This document shows, one piece after another, positions 1 through 6,390 of a DNA stretch of 6,537 bases (its first letter is position 1; every line of letters starts with the position of its first letter). The translations under genes were made by a program, and so were the position numbers. Under the pieces are notes generated by a model. It had not been told where the DNA came from. It did not search any database and saw nothing but the letters and a program-made list of their open reading frames with translations. Source of the DNA: Bacteroidales bacterium (GTDB taxonomy: Bacteria; Bacteroidota; Bacteroidia; Bacteroidales; UBA932); contig JAFZIX010000139.1 in assembly GCA_017554135.1 (NCBI GenBank), positions 1-6,537 on the forward strand, read 5' to 3'.

Positions 1-369
1 CACCTCATGAAACTGCTTGCGAAAGTTGCATTTGTCCTGTATGCCTACTATGTTGGCAACCATGACAATCTTATATTCAGGATGTTCGCAGATAATCCTG
101 CGTGCCTCTTCAAGCCTGAGTTTCTTCCGGATTGAAGTAAACCGCTGCCCTACAACCACGGAGAAGAAATAAGATAATGCTTCAACCGACACACCAAATT
201 CTTCCGCAACATCTGCAAGAGAGATATCCGGCTGACAGTAGCGCTTTTCCGCCACCCAGAGATGGAACTGTCTTGAAATCCTCTTGTTCACATTCTTTTG
301 CGTCGGATCGACGACTGTTGAAGAGACTCTCATCAACAATCCTATCAATGCAGGCATGATCTTTTTCAT
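1..369 (-). CDS. AraC-type helix-turn-helix DNA-binding protein (partial, C-terminus outside window)
   Basis: The first 123 residues are present, starting at the ATG at 369; an in-frame stop lies upstream with no other ATG between. Residues about 34-123 read as an AraC/XylS DNA-binding domain of the Bacteroidetes kind: a lead-in helix ending in WVAEKRYCQPDIS, a first helix-turn-helix at about 51-72 (LADVAEEFGVS), the linking helix at about 78-96 (IRKKLRLEEARRII), and the start of a second helix-turn-helix at about 101-122, ending FRKQFHEV. The family fold normally ends some 15-25 residues later. Only about 33 residues precede the domain, the first 20 rather hydrophobic (MPALIGLLM), so there is no room for a ligand-binding domain. 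Targets cannot be inferred. It is divergent from ffh across 71 bases; I see no consensus promoter for it. The family call is firm, the role unknown. Confidence 0.85.
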   Translation of the reverse strand, partial: MKKIMPALIGLLMRVSSTVVDPTQKNVNKRISRQFHLWVAEKRYCQPDISLADVAEEFGVSVEALSYFFSVVVGQRFTSIRKKLRLEEARRIICEHPEYKIVMVANIVGIQDKCNFRKQFHEV

Positions 370-425
370 AGATTCATTAGTTTTGTGTTGTTAAAAAATA
401 TTTAGCGAGATTCGCCTTTTATTAG

Positions 426-433
426 TATTTTTG
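426..433 (+). promoter_or_regulatory. Bacteroidetes -7 element for ffh (TATTTTTG)
   Basis: TATTTTTG matches the Bacteroidetes primary-sigma -7 consensus TAnnTTTG and ends 7 bases before the ffh ATG. No good TTTG was found at the expected -33 distance; the nearest TTG, at 388-390, is too far. The expected transcription start, about 4 bases after the element, would leave a leader of only a few bases. Confidence 0.6.
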
Positions 434-440
434 CGGTTGT

Positions 441-1763
441 ATGTTCGAAAATCTATCCGAGAGACTTGAAAAGTCATTCAAAATCCTGAAAGGTGAAGGT
501 AAAATCACCGAGGTTAACGTTGCTGAGACTCTGAAAGATGTCAGGAGGGCACTCCTTGATGCCGATGTAAGTTATAAGGTTGCGAAAGAATTCTGCGACA
601 AAGTCAAGACCAAGGCAATAGGCACCGGTGTCCTGACTGCCGTCAAGCCCCAGCAGATGATGGTGAAGATCGTTCATGACGAACTCACCGAATTCATGGG
701 CAGCGATGCTTCGGACATAAATATCAAGGGCAACCCGGCTGTAGTGCTGGTAGCGGGCCTGAACGGTTCCGGTAAAACCACCTTCAGCGGCAAGTTGGCA
801 CTCTACCTCAAGCGCAAGGGCATTAAAGTCATGCTCGCGGCATGCGACACCTTCCGTCCTGCCGCAATCGACCAGTTGAAAACCCTCGCCGGGCAGATTC
901 AAGTGCCCGTTTTCTCGATAGAAGGAGAGAAGGATCCGGTCAAGGTTGCCAAAGCCGCCATTTCCCAGGGTGGCCAGCAGGGATATAGCGTAATCATAAT
1001 AGATACCGCGGGCAGGCTCAGCGTCGACCAGGAACTCATGGACGAGATCCGAACCATGAATGAGGCCGTCAAGCCCAGCGAGAGTCTCTTCGTGGTAGAT
1101 GCGATGACAGGTCAGGATGCGGTAGCGTCCGCTCTCGCATTCAACGATGCCATCGACTACGACGGCGTGGTCATCACCAAACTCGACGGCGACACCCGAG
1201 GCGGCGCAGCCCTCTCCATCAAGGCAGTTACCGGAAAACCCATCAAGTTCGTTTCCACCGGAGAGAAGATGGAGGCCCTGGATGTCTTCCACCCTTCCAG
1301 AATCGCAGACCGCATCCTCGGCATGGGAGATGTCGTTTCCCTCGTGGAGAAGGCCCAGCAGGCTGTTGACGAGAAGGAGATGCGCGAGACCCGCAAGAAA
1401 CTCGCCAAAAACCAGTTCAACCTGAACGATTTCTACAACCAGATCCAGCAGGTGCGCAAGATGGGAGACATCAAGGATCTCGCAGCCATGATTCCCGGAA
1501 TGGGCAAAGCAGTGAAGGATGTTGATATCGACAACGACAAGGCATTCAAGAGCACAGAGGCCATCTATCATTCGATGACGCCATACGAGCGCGAGCATCC
1601 CGAGGCCATAAACGGTAGCCGCCGTCGCAGGATTGCTGCAGGCAGCGGGACTTCGGTTGAGGAAGTAAACAAACTGCTCAAGCAGTTCGAAGGCTCCCGC
1701 AAGATGATGAAGATGGCCGTGGACGGGTCCCTGGCCCAGAGGCTCAAGAATTTCCGAGGCTAA
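441..1763 (+). CDS. ffh: Signal recognition particle GTPase Ffh (SRP54)
   Basis: This 440-residue protein binds 4.5S RNA and signal sequences of nascent membrane and secreted proteins, and delivers ribosomes to FtsY at the inner membrane with GTP hydrolysis. The N domain occupies about 1-95. The G domain follows, with the P-loop GLNGSGKTT (106-114), DTFRPAA (136-142), DTAGR (188-192), TKLDGDTRGG (246-255) and the closing STGEK (272-276). The methionine-rich M domain runs from about 297 to 440 and carries the RNA-binding segment SRRRRIAAGSGTSVEEVN (393-410). All key motifs are intact and the length is normal for the family (E. coli Ffh is about 453). The ATG at 441 gives the canonical N-terminus MFENLSERL. 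It is monocistronic here: the upstream gene is divergent and the downstream gene convergent, with overlapping stop codons. No Shine-Dalgarno is visible. Confidence 0.98.
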   Translation: MFENLSERLEKSFKILKGEGKITEVNVAETLKDVRRALLDADVSYKVAKEFCDKVKTKAIGTGVLTAVKPQQMMVKIVHDELTEFMGSDASDINIKGNPAVVLVAGLNGSGKTTFSGKLALYLKRKGIKVMLAACDTFRPAAIDQLKTLAGQIQVPVFSIEGEKDPVKVAKAAISQGGQQGYSVIIIDTAGRLSVDQELMDEIRTMNEAVKPSESLFVVDAMTGQDAVASALAFNDAIDYDGVVITKLDGDTRGGAALSIKAVTGKPIKFVSTGEKMEALDVFHPSRIADRILGMGDVVSLVEKAQQAVDEKEMRETRKKLAKNQFNLNDFYNQIQQVRKMGDIKDLAAMIPGMGKAVKDVDIDNDKAFKSTEAIYHSMTPYEREHPEAINGSRRRRIAAGSGTSVEEVNKLLKQFEGSRKMMKMAVDGSLAQRLKNFRG

Positions 1764-3487
1764 AACATCAGTTTCAGATCGTCTGCTATCCCCTTCGATG
1801 CTTTATCTTCGGGGATGAACATCCATTTGCCATTGCGCTTCTCCTGATATGTCGCTGTGTCATCAATCAGGCCATATTCTTCTACATACTTGTAGATGAT
1901 GTCGCGGATTTCGGGATAGCGGTGGATTATGCGGCTATCTATCTCCTTCTCAGGTATTCCGGAGCCATCGGTAAGCAGGCCTCCGGCACCGCTGGCGCGG
2001 TAGGATGTCATCGCAACAATGTATTCAGCATCGGGCTTGAAAGCGTGGCCGTCCGCCATACCGCTGATAACCACCCTCTCCCCTGCCGGCTTGGTAATAT
2101 CTACAGTATAGTTGATGCCTGCAGCGGAATCGAAGTTATAAGACCTTTTTACGAAGGACCAGCCTCCCTGATTGTTCCTGGGATCGTTCCTCTGAACAAT
2201 GTTCAACACATGGTCTCCTCCCGGAGCCGCCAGCCAGCCATCATAGGAATACTCAAGATAATTCTTGATTTCGGCACCCGTCATCCGGAGTGTATAAAGC
2301 TGATTCTCAAACGGATAGATGGTAAACAAGTCGTTGAATATCAGTACGCCAGCCTTGACTGTTCCGTTATAAGTGAGGGGTGCGGCGATGGAAACATCCG
2401 CCCCACTTTCCTTTAGGCATACGGAATGGATCAGGTTCACATAGTCACACATTCCCGAGTAAGCATCGCGGGTACGCAAATCCATCGCTAGAGCCCCTAT
2501 CTCTTTATTGGAGAATGCCTTGACTTCTTCGAAATCCTTCTTGAAGGCCGATTTCATTTGAGGATCTGTTTTGCGTTTGTCAACGCGGATCAAGCCGGAA
2601 GAAATGTTCTTCCCTGCAACTTTGCCATGTTTGATTTCAACTTGCAACTCTCCATGACCCAGATACTTGGCCCTGTTGCCGGAATTAATAATCGCAATGT
2701 GTCCGTTATCTGCCCTGAATTCCCTGTGGTCATGTGAACATACTACGAAATCGACCCCTTTCAGCGTTTTGTACAGATCTATCCCTTGCCCTTCCAGGGA
2801 TTTGCCATTACCCTCCCCCGTGGCCGAATGCACGCTCACTATCACTACCTGCGGTTTCAGCCTGGCCGTGTATTTATCCACATCCACCTGCACCTTCGGA
2901 ATCAGGCTCTCAAAATGCATCCCGCTCCACAGAGTCTCATCCATCCAGGCAGGATTGTTTGCATTGGTATAACCCAGCACCAGGACTTTAAGCCCGGCGC
3001 GCCTGAACAACTTATATGGCTGGAAATAAGGTTTCCCATTGTCGTTGCGTATGGCATTCCCGGCAAGAAAAGGAATGCCGTTGCGTTTCAGTTCCCTGGC
3101 GACTCTGTCATAAACCGCATGCCCCGTCTCGACATCGTGATTGCCGACGGTGACTGCATCATACTTCATGTAGGATGCCAGCCTTGTAAAGAGATGTTCC
3201 GTACCGGTATTCACATAATTGTAATAATAACTGGCATTGTCTCCCTGGAGGCAGTCCCCGGCGTCGATCAGCAGCACATTCCCGGCCCCGTCGGCTTTGC
3301 GAACGCTGTCCACATAGTAATTGACGGCCAGCAGGCTGTTACGGCTCTTTCCACCAACGTATTCCTCATCGAACCACGCTCCGTGCACGTCGTTGGTGGT
3401 AAGTAATTGTAGCGTATGAACACCGTCCTCCGGCCTGCAGGAGACCAATAAAACGGCAGACAGAAGAATATGTGATAATTTCCGCAT
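1760..3487 (-). CDS. 5'-nucleotidase/2',3'-cyclic phosphodiesterase family lipoprotein (UshA/CpdB-like)
   Basis: A 575-residue exported metallophosphoesterase, predicted to remove phosphate from nucleotides or related phosphoesters outside the cytoplasm. The signal peptide ends in a lipobox, LVSC with Cys17, so the mature protein should be lipid-anchored. The N-terminal calcineurin-like domain (about 24-290) has the two-metal motifs NDVHG (32-36), DAGD (75-78), GNHD (115-118, catalytic His117), SVH (His220) and SHDH (251-254). The C-terminal 5'-nucleotidase domain (about 335-540) has NGTVKAG (374-380), FTIYPFENQL (388-397) and the substrate loop YRASGAGG (496-503). Length suits a complete, fused two-domain enzyme. 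I chose the ATG at 3487: an in-frame GTG at 3508 lies inside the promoter -7 element and would bury the signal peptide start. Exact substrate (5'-nucleotides, cyclic nucleotides or others) cannot be settled from sequence. Confidence 0.92.
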   Translation of the reverse strand: MRKLSHILLSAVLLVSCRPEDGVHTLQLLTTNDVHGAWFDEEYVGGKSRNSLLAVNYYVDSVRKADGAGNVLLIDAGDCLQGDNASYYYNYVNTGTEHLFTRLASYMKYDAVTVGNHDVETGHAVYDRVARELKRNGIPFLAGNAIRNDNGKPYFQPYKLFRRAGLKVLVLGYTNANNPAWMDETLWSGMHFESLIPKVQVDVDKYTARLKPQVVIVSVHSATGEGNGKSLEGQGIDLYKTLKGVDFVVCSHDHREFRADNGHIAIINSGNRAKYLGHGELQVEIKHGKVAGKNISSGLIRVDKRKTDPQMKSAFKKDFEEVKAFSNKEIGALAMDLRTRDAYSGMCDYVNLIHSVCLKESGADVSIAAPLTYNGTVKAGVLIFNDLFTIYPFENQLYTLRMTGAEIKNYLEYSYDGWLAAPGGDHVLNIVQRNDPRNNQGGWSFVKRSYNFDSAAGINYTVDITKPAGERVVISGMADGHAFKPDAEYIVAMTSYRASGAGGLLTDGSGIPEKEIDSRIIHRYPEIRDIIYKYVEEYGLIDDTATYQEKRNGKWMFIPEDKASKGIADDLKLMF

Positions 3488-3507
3488 AAGAACGTTTTCA
3501 ATATGCA

Positions 3508-3538
3508 CAAATATATGAAAAGAGTGCTATTTTTGCAA
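3508..3538 (-). promoter_or_regulatory. Bacteroidetes promoter for the nucleotidase lipoprotein (TTG-N20-TATATTTG)
   Basis: On the minus strand, TTG (3538-3536) is followed after 20 bases by TATATTTG (3515-3508), a match to the Bacteroidetes TTTG-N19-23-TAnnTTTG promoter. Transcription should start near 3504, leaving about 17 bases before the ATG at 3487. The -33 element directly abuts the -7 element of the divergent GSCFA gene. Confidence 0.65.
3528..3535 (+). promoter_or_regulatory. Bacteroidetes -7 element for the GSCFA gene (TATTTTTG)
   Basis: TATTTTTG matches TAnnTTTG and ends only 4 bases before the ATG at 3540, so the predicted transcript would start at or beside the start codon. A matching -33 TTTG is not evident. 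It is identical in sequence to the ffh -7 element. Confidence 0.55.
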
Positions 3539-3539
3539 T

Positions 3540-4313
3540 ATGGCAAAAGCGTGCACAAAAGTGGAGATTAGCAAGTTTCCTGTTAAAATATCCACAAGCG
3601 ACATAGTTTCCGTACTGGGCAGTTGCTTTGCAAACGAGATGGGGTCCAGGATGAAAGAGGCCGGATATAATGTATGCGTCAACCCTTTCGGCACTCTTTT
3701 CAACCCTGTATCTATCGCCAACAGCATCGCGAGGCTCGACAGCGCAATCCCCTTCCGGGCGGATGAATGCGTAGAGATGGGTGCCGGCGCCGGCAAGATA
3801 TGTTCGTGGTGGCATCATACTTCTTTTGCCCGATTGACGGCGGAGGAATTTCTGGACAATGCCAACAGGGCCCTGCAGGAGGCATCCGCATTCTGGAAGA
3901 GCAGCAACAAGGTGATCATCACACTCGGCACGGCAATGGTCTGGAAACTTGTGAACAACGGCGAGGTGGTGTCAAACTGCCTTAAGCGCCCTTCACGGGA
4001 GTTTTCTCACGAGATGCTGAGCGTCAGCCAGACTGCGGCGGTGTTGGAGCGGATAGTGCGGTCGCACCAGGATAAGGAATTCATATTCACCGTCAGCCCT
4101 ATTCGCCATATGGGAGAAGGAGCGCACCAGAATACTGTCTCCAAGGCAACCCTGCAGCTGGCCATAGAGGCCATCGGGGCTACATACTTCCCGGCTTATG
4201 AGATTATGCTGGACGAACTCCGGGACTACCGCTGGTTCGCCGAAGACCTGGTGCACCCTTCAAAAGAAGCCGCAGACTATATCTGGGAGCGTTTCCACGA
4301 AGCTATACGATAA
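3540..4313 (+). CDS. GSCFA domain protein (SGNH-hydrolase-like, function unknown)
   Basis: A 257-residue protein of the GSCFA family (named for its N-terminal motif; Pfam PF08885), common in Bacteroidetes and without an established reaction. GSCFA is at 27-31 and is followed by NPFGTLFNP (48-56), as is usual in the family. Further conserved parts are ITLGTAMVW (127-135), TVSPIRHMGEGAHQN (184-198) and DLVHPS (236-241). The layout matches SGNH/GDSL hydrolases: Ser28 in the GSCFA block as likely nucleophile and Asp236/His239 in a DxxH block completing the triad; this is inference. There is no signal peptide or membrane segment, so it is probably cytoplasmic. The ATG at 3540 is 4 bases after a -7 element. 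It is transcribed alone and ends at a hairpin directly after its stop. My recollection is that many relatives are longer, roughly 300 residues or more, so this may be a short version. Confidence 0.9.
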   Translation: MAKACTKVEISKFPVKISTSDIVSVLGSCFANEMGSRMKEAGYNVCVNPFGTLFNPVSIANSIARLDSAIPFRADECVEMGAGAGKICSWWHHTSFARLTAEEFLDNANRALQEASAFWKSSNKVIITLGTAMVWKLVNNGEVVSNCLKRPSREFSHEMLSVSQTAAVLERIVRSHQDKEFIFTVSPIRHMGEGAHQNTVSKATLQLAIEAIGATYFPAYEIMLDELRDYRWFAEDLVHPSKEAADYIWERFHEAIR

Positions 4314-4337
4314 AACCCGACCTCAAGGCCGGGCTTT
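4312..4337. terminator. Small bidirectional hairpin terminator between GSCFA gene and gntR
   Basis: CCCG (4316-4319) pairs with CGGG (4330-4333), then after an A/C mismatch CC (4321-4322) pairs with GG (4327-4328) around the loop TCAA. AAA (4313-4315) can pair with TTT (4335-4337) past one bulged C. It begins within the GSCFA stop codon and lies between two convergent genes, with short T runs on both strands, so it may end both transcripts. The stem is modest. Confidence 0.55.
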
Positions 4338-4393
4338 ATCATCAAGTATAGTTTAGTTCGCGAATAGTTTAATTTTTAACTGTTTATGGCTCG

Positions 4394-4741
4394 TTAGAAT
4401 AATAACCTTATTATTTCATCTTTATCTATTTCCAAAAGCCGTGCCTTTTTTGCAAATTCCGGCAAATCTTCTTTCAAAAATTTTTCTTTTGCCTCTTTGC
4501 GTATGTTTTGAGCGGCATTTTCAGTAACAAAAAAACCTATTCCCCTCTTATTATAGATAACACCCTGAGCGGTTAATATATCGTATGTGCGCGCCACGGT
4601 GTTCGGATTCACCCCTATCTGGGCGCCATACTCCCGCACGGACAGTATCCTGTCCTCCCCCTTCAGTTCTCCCTGAAGGATGCGGTCGCAGATAGCATCC
4701 GCAATCTGCAGGTAAATGGGTTTGTTGCTATCGAATTCCAT
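4394..4741 (-). CDS. GntR-family regulator, YtrA-type (small, no effector domain)
   Basis: A 115-residue winged helix-turn-helix repressor. The N-terminus reads PIYLQIADAICDRIL (8-22), and the recognition region SVREYGAQIGVNPNTVART (34-52) with wing KRGIGFFV (65-72) is typical of GntR proteins. The familiar LPSVRE is ILSVRE here. After the wing only about 40 residues follow, a charged helix, so the large ligand-binding domain of FadR/HutC types is absent; this fits the YtrA subfamily, which usually controls linked ABC transporter genes. It begins 3 bases after the permease stop, as the third and last gene of the operon, and probably binds the inverted repeat at the operon promoter, giving autoregulation. 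Its inducer is unknown. Family confidence is high; the target is inference. Confidence 0.93.
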   Translation of the reverse strand: MEFDSNKPIYLQIADAICDRILQGELKGEDRILSVREYGAQIGVNPNTVARTYDILTAQGVIYNKRGIGFFVTENAAQNIRKEAKEKFLKEDLPEFAKKARLLEIDKDEIIRLLF

Positions 4742-4744
4742 GGT

Positions 4745-5542
4745 TTATTGTTTTATTGTATTTATGCGGAAATATAGGCCAAGATCCAGGACTGCGAAGA
4801 TAACCACATACATTGCACATAAACCCCAATTCAGCATCCTCATAAGTTTGTCATCGGTAATGTCCTCAGGCGAGATATGCACTTCACCACCAAATACAAC
4901 TGCGGTGATAATGGTGCACAGGATGCCGATGGCCATAAGGGTAAGGAATGTATAGACAATCTTGTTCTTACGGAAGAAGATAGCACCGAGAGCGAATGCG
5001 AGTATGTTCTGGCACCAGGACAGGTATATGAACCAGGGGCCGTTCATCATCAGTTTCACGTTTTCCGCGTGGACCTCCGCCACGCCCTTCTGCATGGCAT
5101 CGAGTATGGTGGGTAGTATGAATGAGTCGTAAGTCCCGAAAACAAGGGAGAGAAGGCCGTCGGATGCAGCGATGATGGCAAACCAGACTATCGGAGCCAC
5201 TACACAGCAGATAATGAGCATTGACAGGAACTTCTCAAATCTCGAGGCGGGAATGAGAATCCAGTCTGCACCGGCCTTCTTGTCGGTCAGTTTCCCATAA
5301 TGCTGCACGGGGAAGAAGATCACCGTAACTGTCAGGGAAACTATATATGCAATAATCAGGGCAGCAGTGTTGATGGTACGGAATTCACCATTGAAAACAA
5401 AGCTGAGCAACTGCTGGATGACAAAGAACCACACGGGCATTGCCGCGAGAGAGACCATCAGCGTGCCGGAATCGTGAACAGCGGACACCAGATCGTAGCG
5501 GAGATACTTCCAGAACCTCTTGAAATTAAATTTATTATTCAT
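4745..5542 (-). CDS. ABC-2-type membrane protein (six predicted helices)
   Basis: A 265-residue integral membrane protein, the likely membrane partner of the ATPase encoded just upstream. Hydrophobic segments fall at about 29-49, 59-77, 104-126, 170-190, 195-217 and 240-259, preceded by a basic cytoplasmic N-terminus (FNFKRFWKYLRYD). The stretch LIPASRFEKFLS (96-107) resembles the LPAS-EKF motif I associate with small ABC-2-like permeases of Bacteroidetes. There is an acidic loop at about 219-232 between the last two helices. Its ATG overlaps the ATPase stop by 8 bases (ATGAATAA), pointing to translational coupling and equal production. No substrate can be named; export of a peptide or lipid, or resistance to a membrane-active compound, is possible by analogy with YtrA-linked transporters but not shown by the sequence. 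Confidence 0.8.
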   Translation of the reverse strand: MNNKFNFKRFWKYLRYDLVSAVHDSGTLMVSLAAMPVWFFVIQQLLSFVFNGEFRTINTAALIIAYIVSLTVTVIFFPVQHYGKLTDKKAGADWILIPASRFEKFLSMLIICCVVAPIVWFAIIAASDGLLSLVFGTYDSFILPTILDAMQKGVAEVHAENVKLMMNGPWFIYLSWCQNILAFALGAIFFRKNKIVYTFLTLMAIGILCTIITAVVFGGEVHISPEDITDDKLMRMLNWGLCAMYVVIFAVLDLGLYFRINTIKQ

Positions 5543-6365
5543 GGTTGAAAACTCCTTTAATAAATTCCTTATTCTTATGTACGGTATTGAAAAGAGCCTC
5601 GATATTCACTTTGCTCTCCTCTCCTGTGGTATTGGGATACACCTGAATAAAACCGCCGGGAAGCTGCTCGCTATAAAGGCTGTCGGCATTCAGGGTAGTG
5701 CCATAATCGAAATACAGTTTTGAGGTAATTTCTTCCACGGAAGCATTAAGCAACACGTCACGCTTGTCGAGAATTATTATCGGGTCGATAATACTCTCAA
5801 GATCACGCACCTGATGAGTAGATATTACTATAGTAGAATCTTCGCGGGTAAAACTCATCAGAGCCTTGCGGAACTGTGCCTTGGAAGGAATGTCCAGACC
5901 GTTGGTGGGCTCATCCAGGAAAAGATACTTCACAGAACATGCAAGCGCAAAGGCTATCCAGGTCTTTTTCAACTGGCCTGCAGACATCGCATTCATCTTC
6001 TGGGCGCAGTCCATCTCGAAGATATCCATTATCTGAGAGAACTTGTCGATTGAGAACTCCGGCCAGAAAACGCCCTTCTCTTTGGCAAATGCAATCGCAC
6101 TGGAATTAGGGGCCCAGACCTCATCCGGCAAGTAGAACAACTGCGATAGAAGTTCTGGATTACGCTTATACGGATCGAATCCATCCACTTCAATGCAACC
6201 GGATTGAACTTTCTTAAGCCCGCAGAGAAGAGTCAGCAGCGTGGTTTTGCCAACGCCGTTCTCCCCCAGCAGGCCATAGATTTTCCCTTCTTCAAGATTC
6301 AGGGTAATCTTCTCCAGGCACGGAACATTACCGTAACTGAAACTGATATTGTTTACCTTTAGCAT
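5535..6365 (-). CDS. ABC transporter ATP-binding protein
   Basis: A 276-residue cytoplasmic ATPase that should power the membrane protein encoded next. Motifs are Walker A GENGVGKTT (34-42), signature MSAGQLKKT (127-135), Walker B YLFLDE (147-152) followed by PTNGLD (153-158), and the switch histidine in STHQV (His184). The signature is MSAGQ rather than LSGGQ, and the usual Q-loop glutamine seems to be replaced in FYLPDE (77-82). After the nucleotide-binding domain come about 60 further residues (217-276) with PGG, VYPN and NIEALFN, which look like a small conserved C-terminal addition seen in related Bacteroidetes ATPases, as far as I recall. It is first in the ATPase-permease-gntR operon. 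The ATG at 6365 directly follows the operator-like repeat; no Shine-Dalgarno is seen. All catalytic residues except the Q-loop glutamine look intact, so it should be active. Confidence 0.95.
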   Translation of the reverse strand: MLKVNNISFSYGNVPCLEKITLNLEEGKIYGLLGENGVGKTTLLTLLCGLKKVQSGCIEVDGFDPYKRNPELLSQLFYLPDEVWAPNSSAIAFAKEKGVFWPEFSIDKFSQIMDIFEMDCAQKMNAMSAGQLKKTWIAFALACSVKYLFLDEPTNGLDIPSKAQFRKALMSFTREDSTIVISTHQVRDLESIIDPIIILDKRDVLLNASVEEITSKLYFDYGTTLNADSLYSEQLPGGFIQVYPNTTGEESKVNIEALFNTVHKNKEFIKGVFNHE

Positions 6366-6389
6366 AGTGTATTAGTTTAATAGTACACT
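6366..6389. promoter_or_regulatory. Inverted repeat AGTGTA-N12-TACACT, predicted YtrA/GntR operator
   Basis: AGTGTA (6366-6371) and TACACT (6384-6389) form perfect 6-base arms, with three more matching pairs in the 12-base centre (9 of 12 pairs overall). The repeat fills the space from just after the -7 element to the base before the ATPase start codon, so a bound protein would block transcription start. From memory, the Bacillus subtilis YtrA site is AGTGTA, 13 bases, AACACT, which is strikingly close. The operon encodes a YtrA-type regulator. Confidence 0.75.
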
Positions 6390-6390
6390 G

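Noticed and set aside
474..1598. Long open frame (374 codons) on the minus strand opposite ffh
   Set aside because: The translation has no recognisable domain and lies wholly antisense to a perfectly conserved Ffh; it reflects the codon bias of the plus-strand gene.
1788..1816. ATCCCC/GGGGAT inverted repeat as a terminator for ffh
   Set aside because: The stem is six pairs with a 17-base loop, lacks a T run, and sits in the conserved reading frame of the nucleotidase; the arms could occur by chance.
2786..3406. 206-codon plus-strand frame inside the nucleotidase gene
   Set aside because: It is antisense to the conserved metallophosphoesterase domain, has no family features, and no promoter is seen.
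3485..3508. Upstream GTG start at 3508 for the nucleotidase
   Set aside because: The GTG lies in the -7 promoter element, and using it would add seven residues before a well-formed lipoprotein signal peptide that starts at the ATG at 3487.
3498..3818. Minus-strand frames opposite the start of the GSCFA gene
   Set aside because: They overlap the GSCFA N-terminus, whose family motif is intact on the plus strand, and their translations look random.
4357..4364. TTCGCGAA palindrome between the GSCFA gene and gntR
   Set aside because: Eight bases only, positioned 3' of both convergent genes, so no regulatory role is evident.
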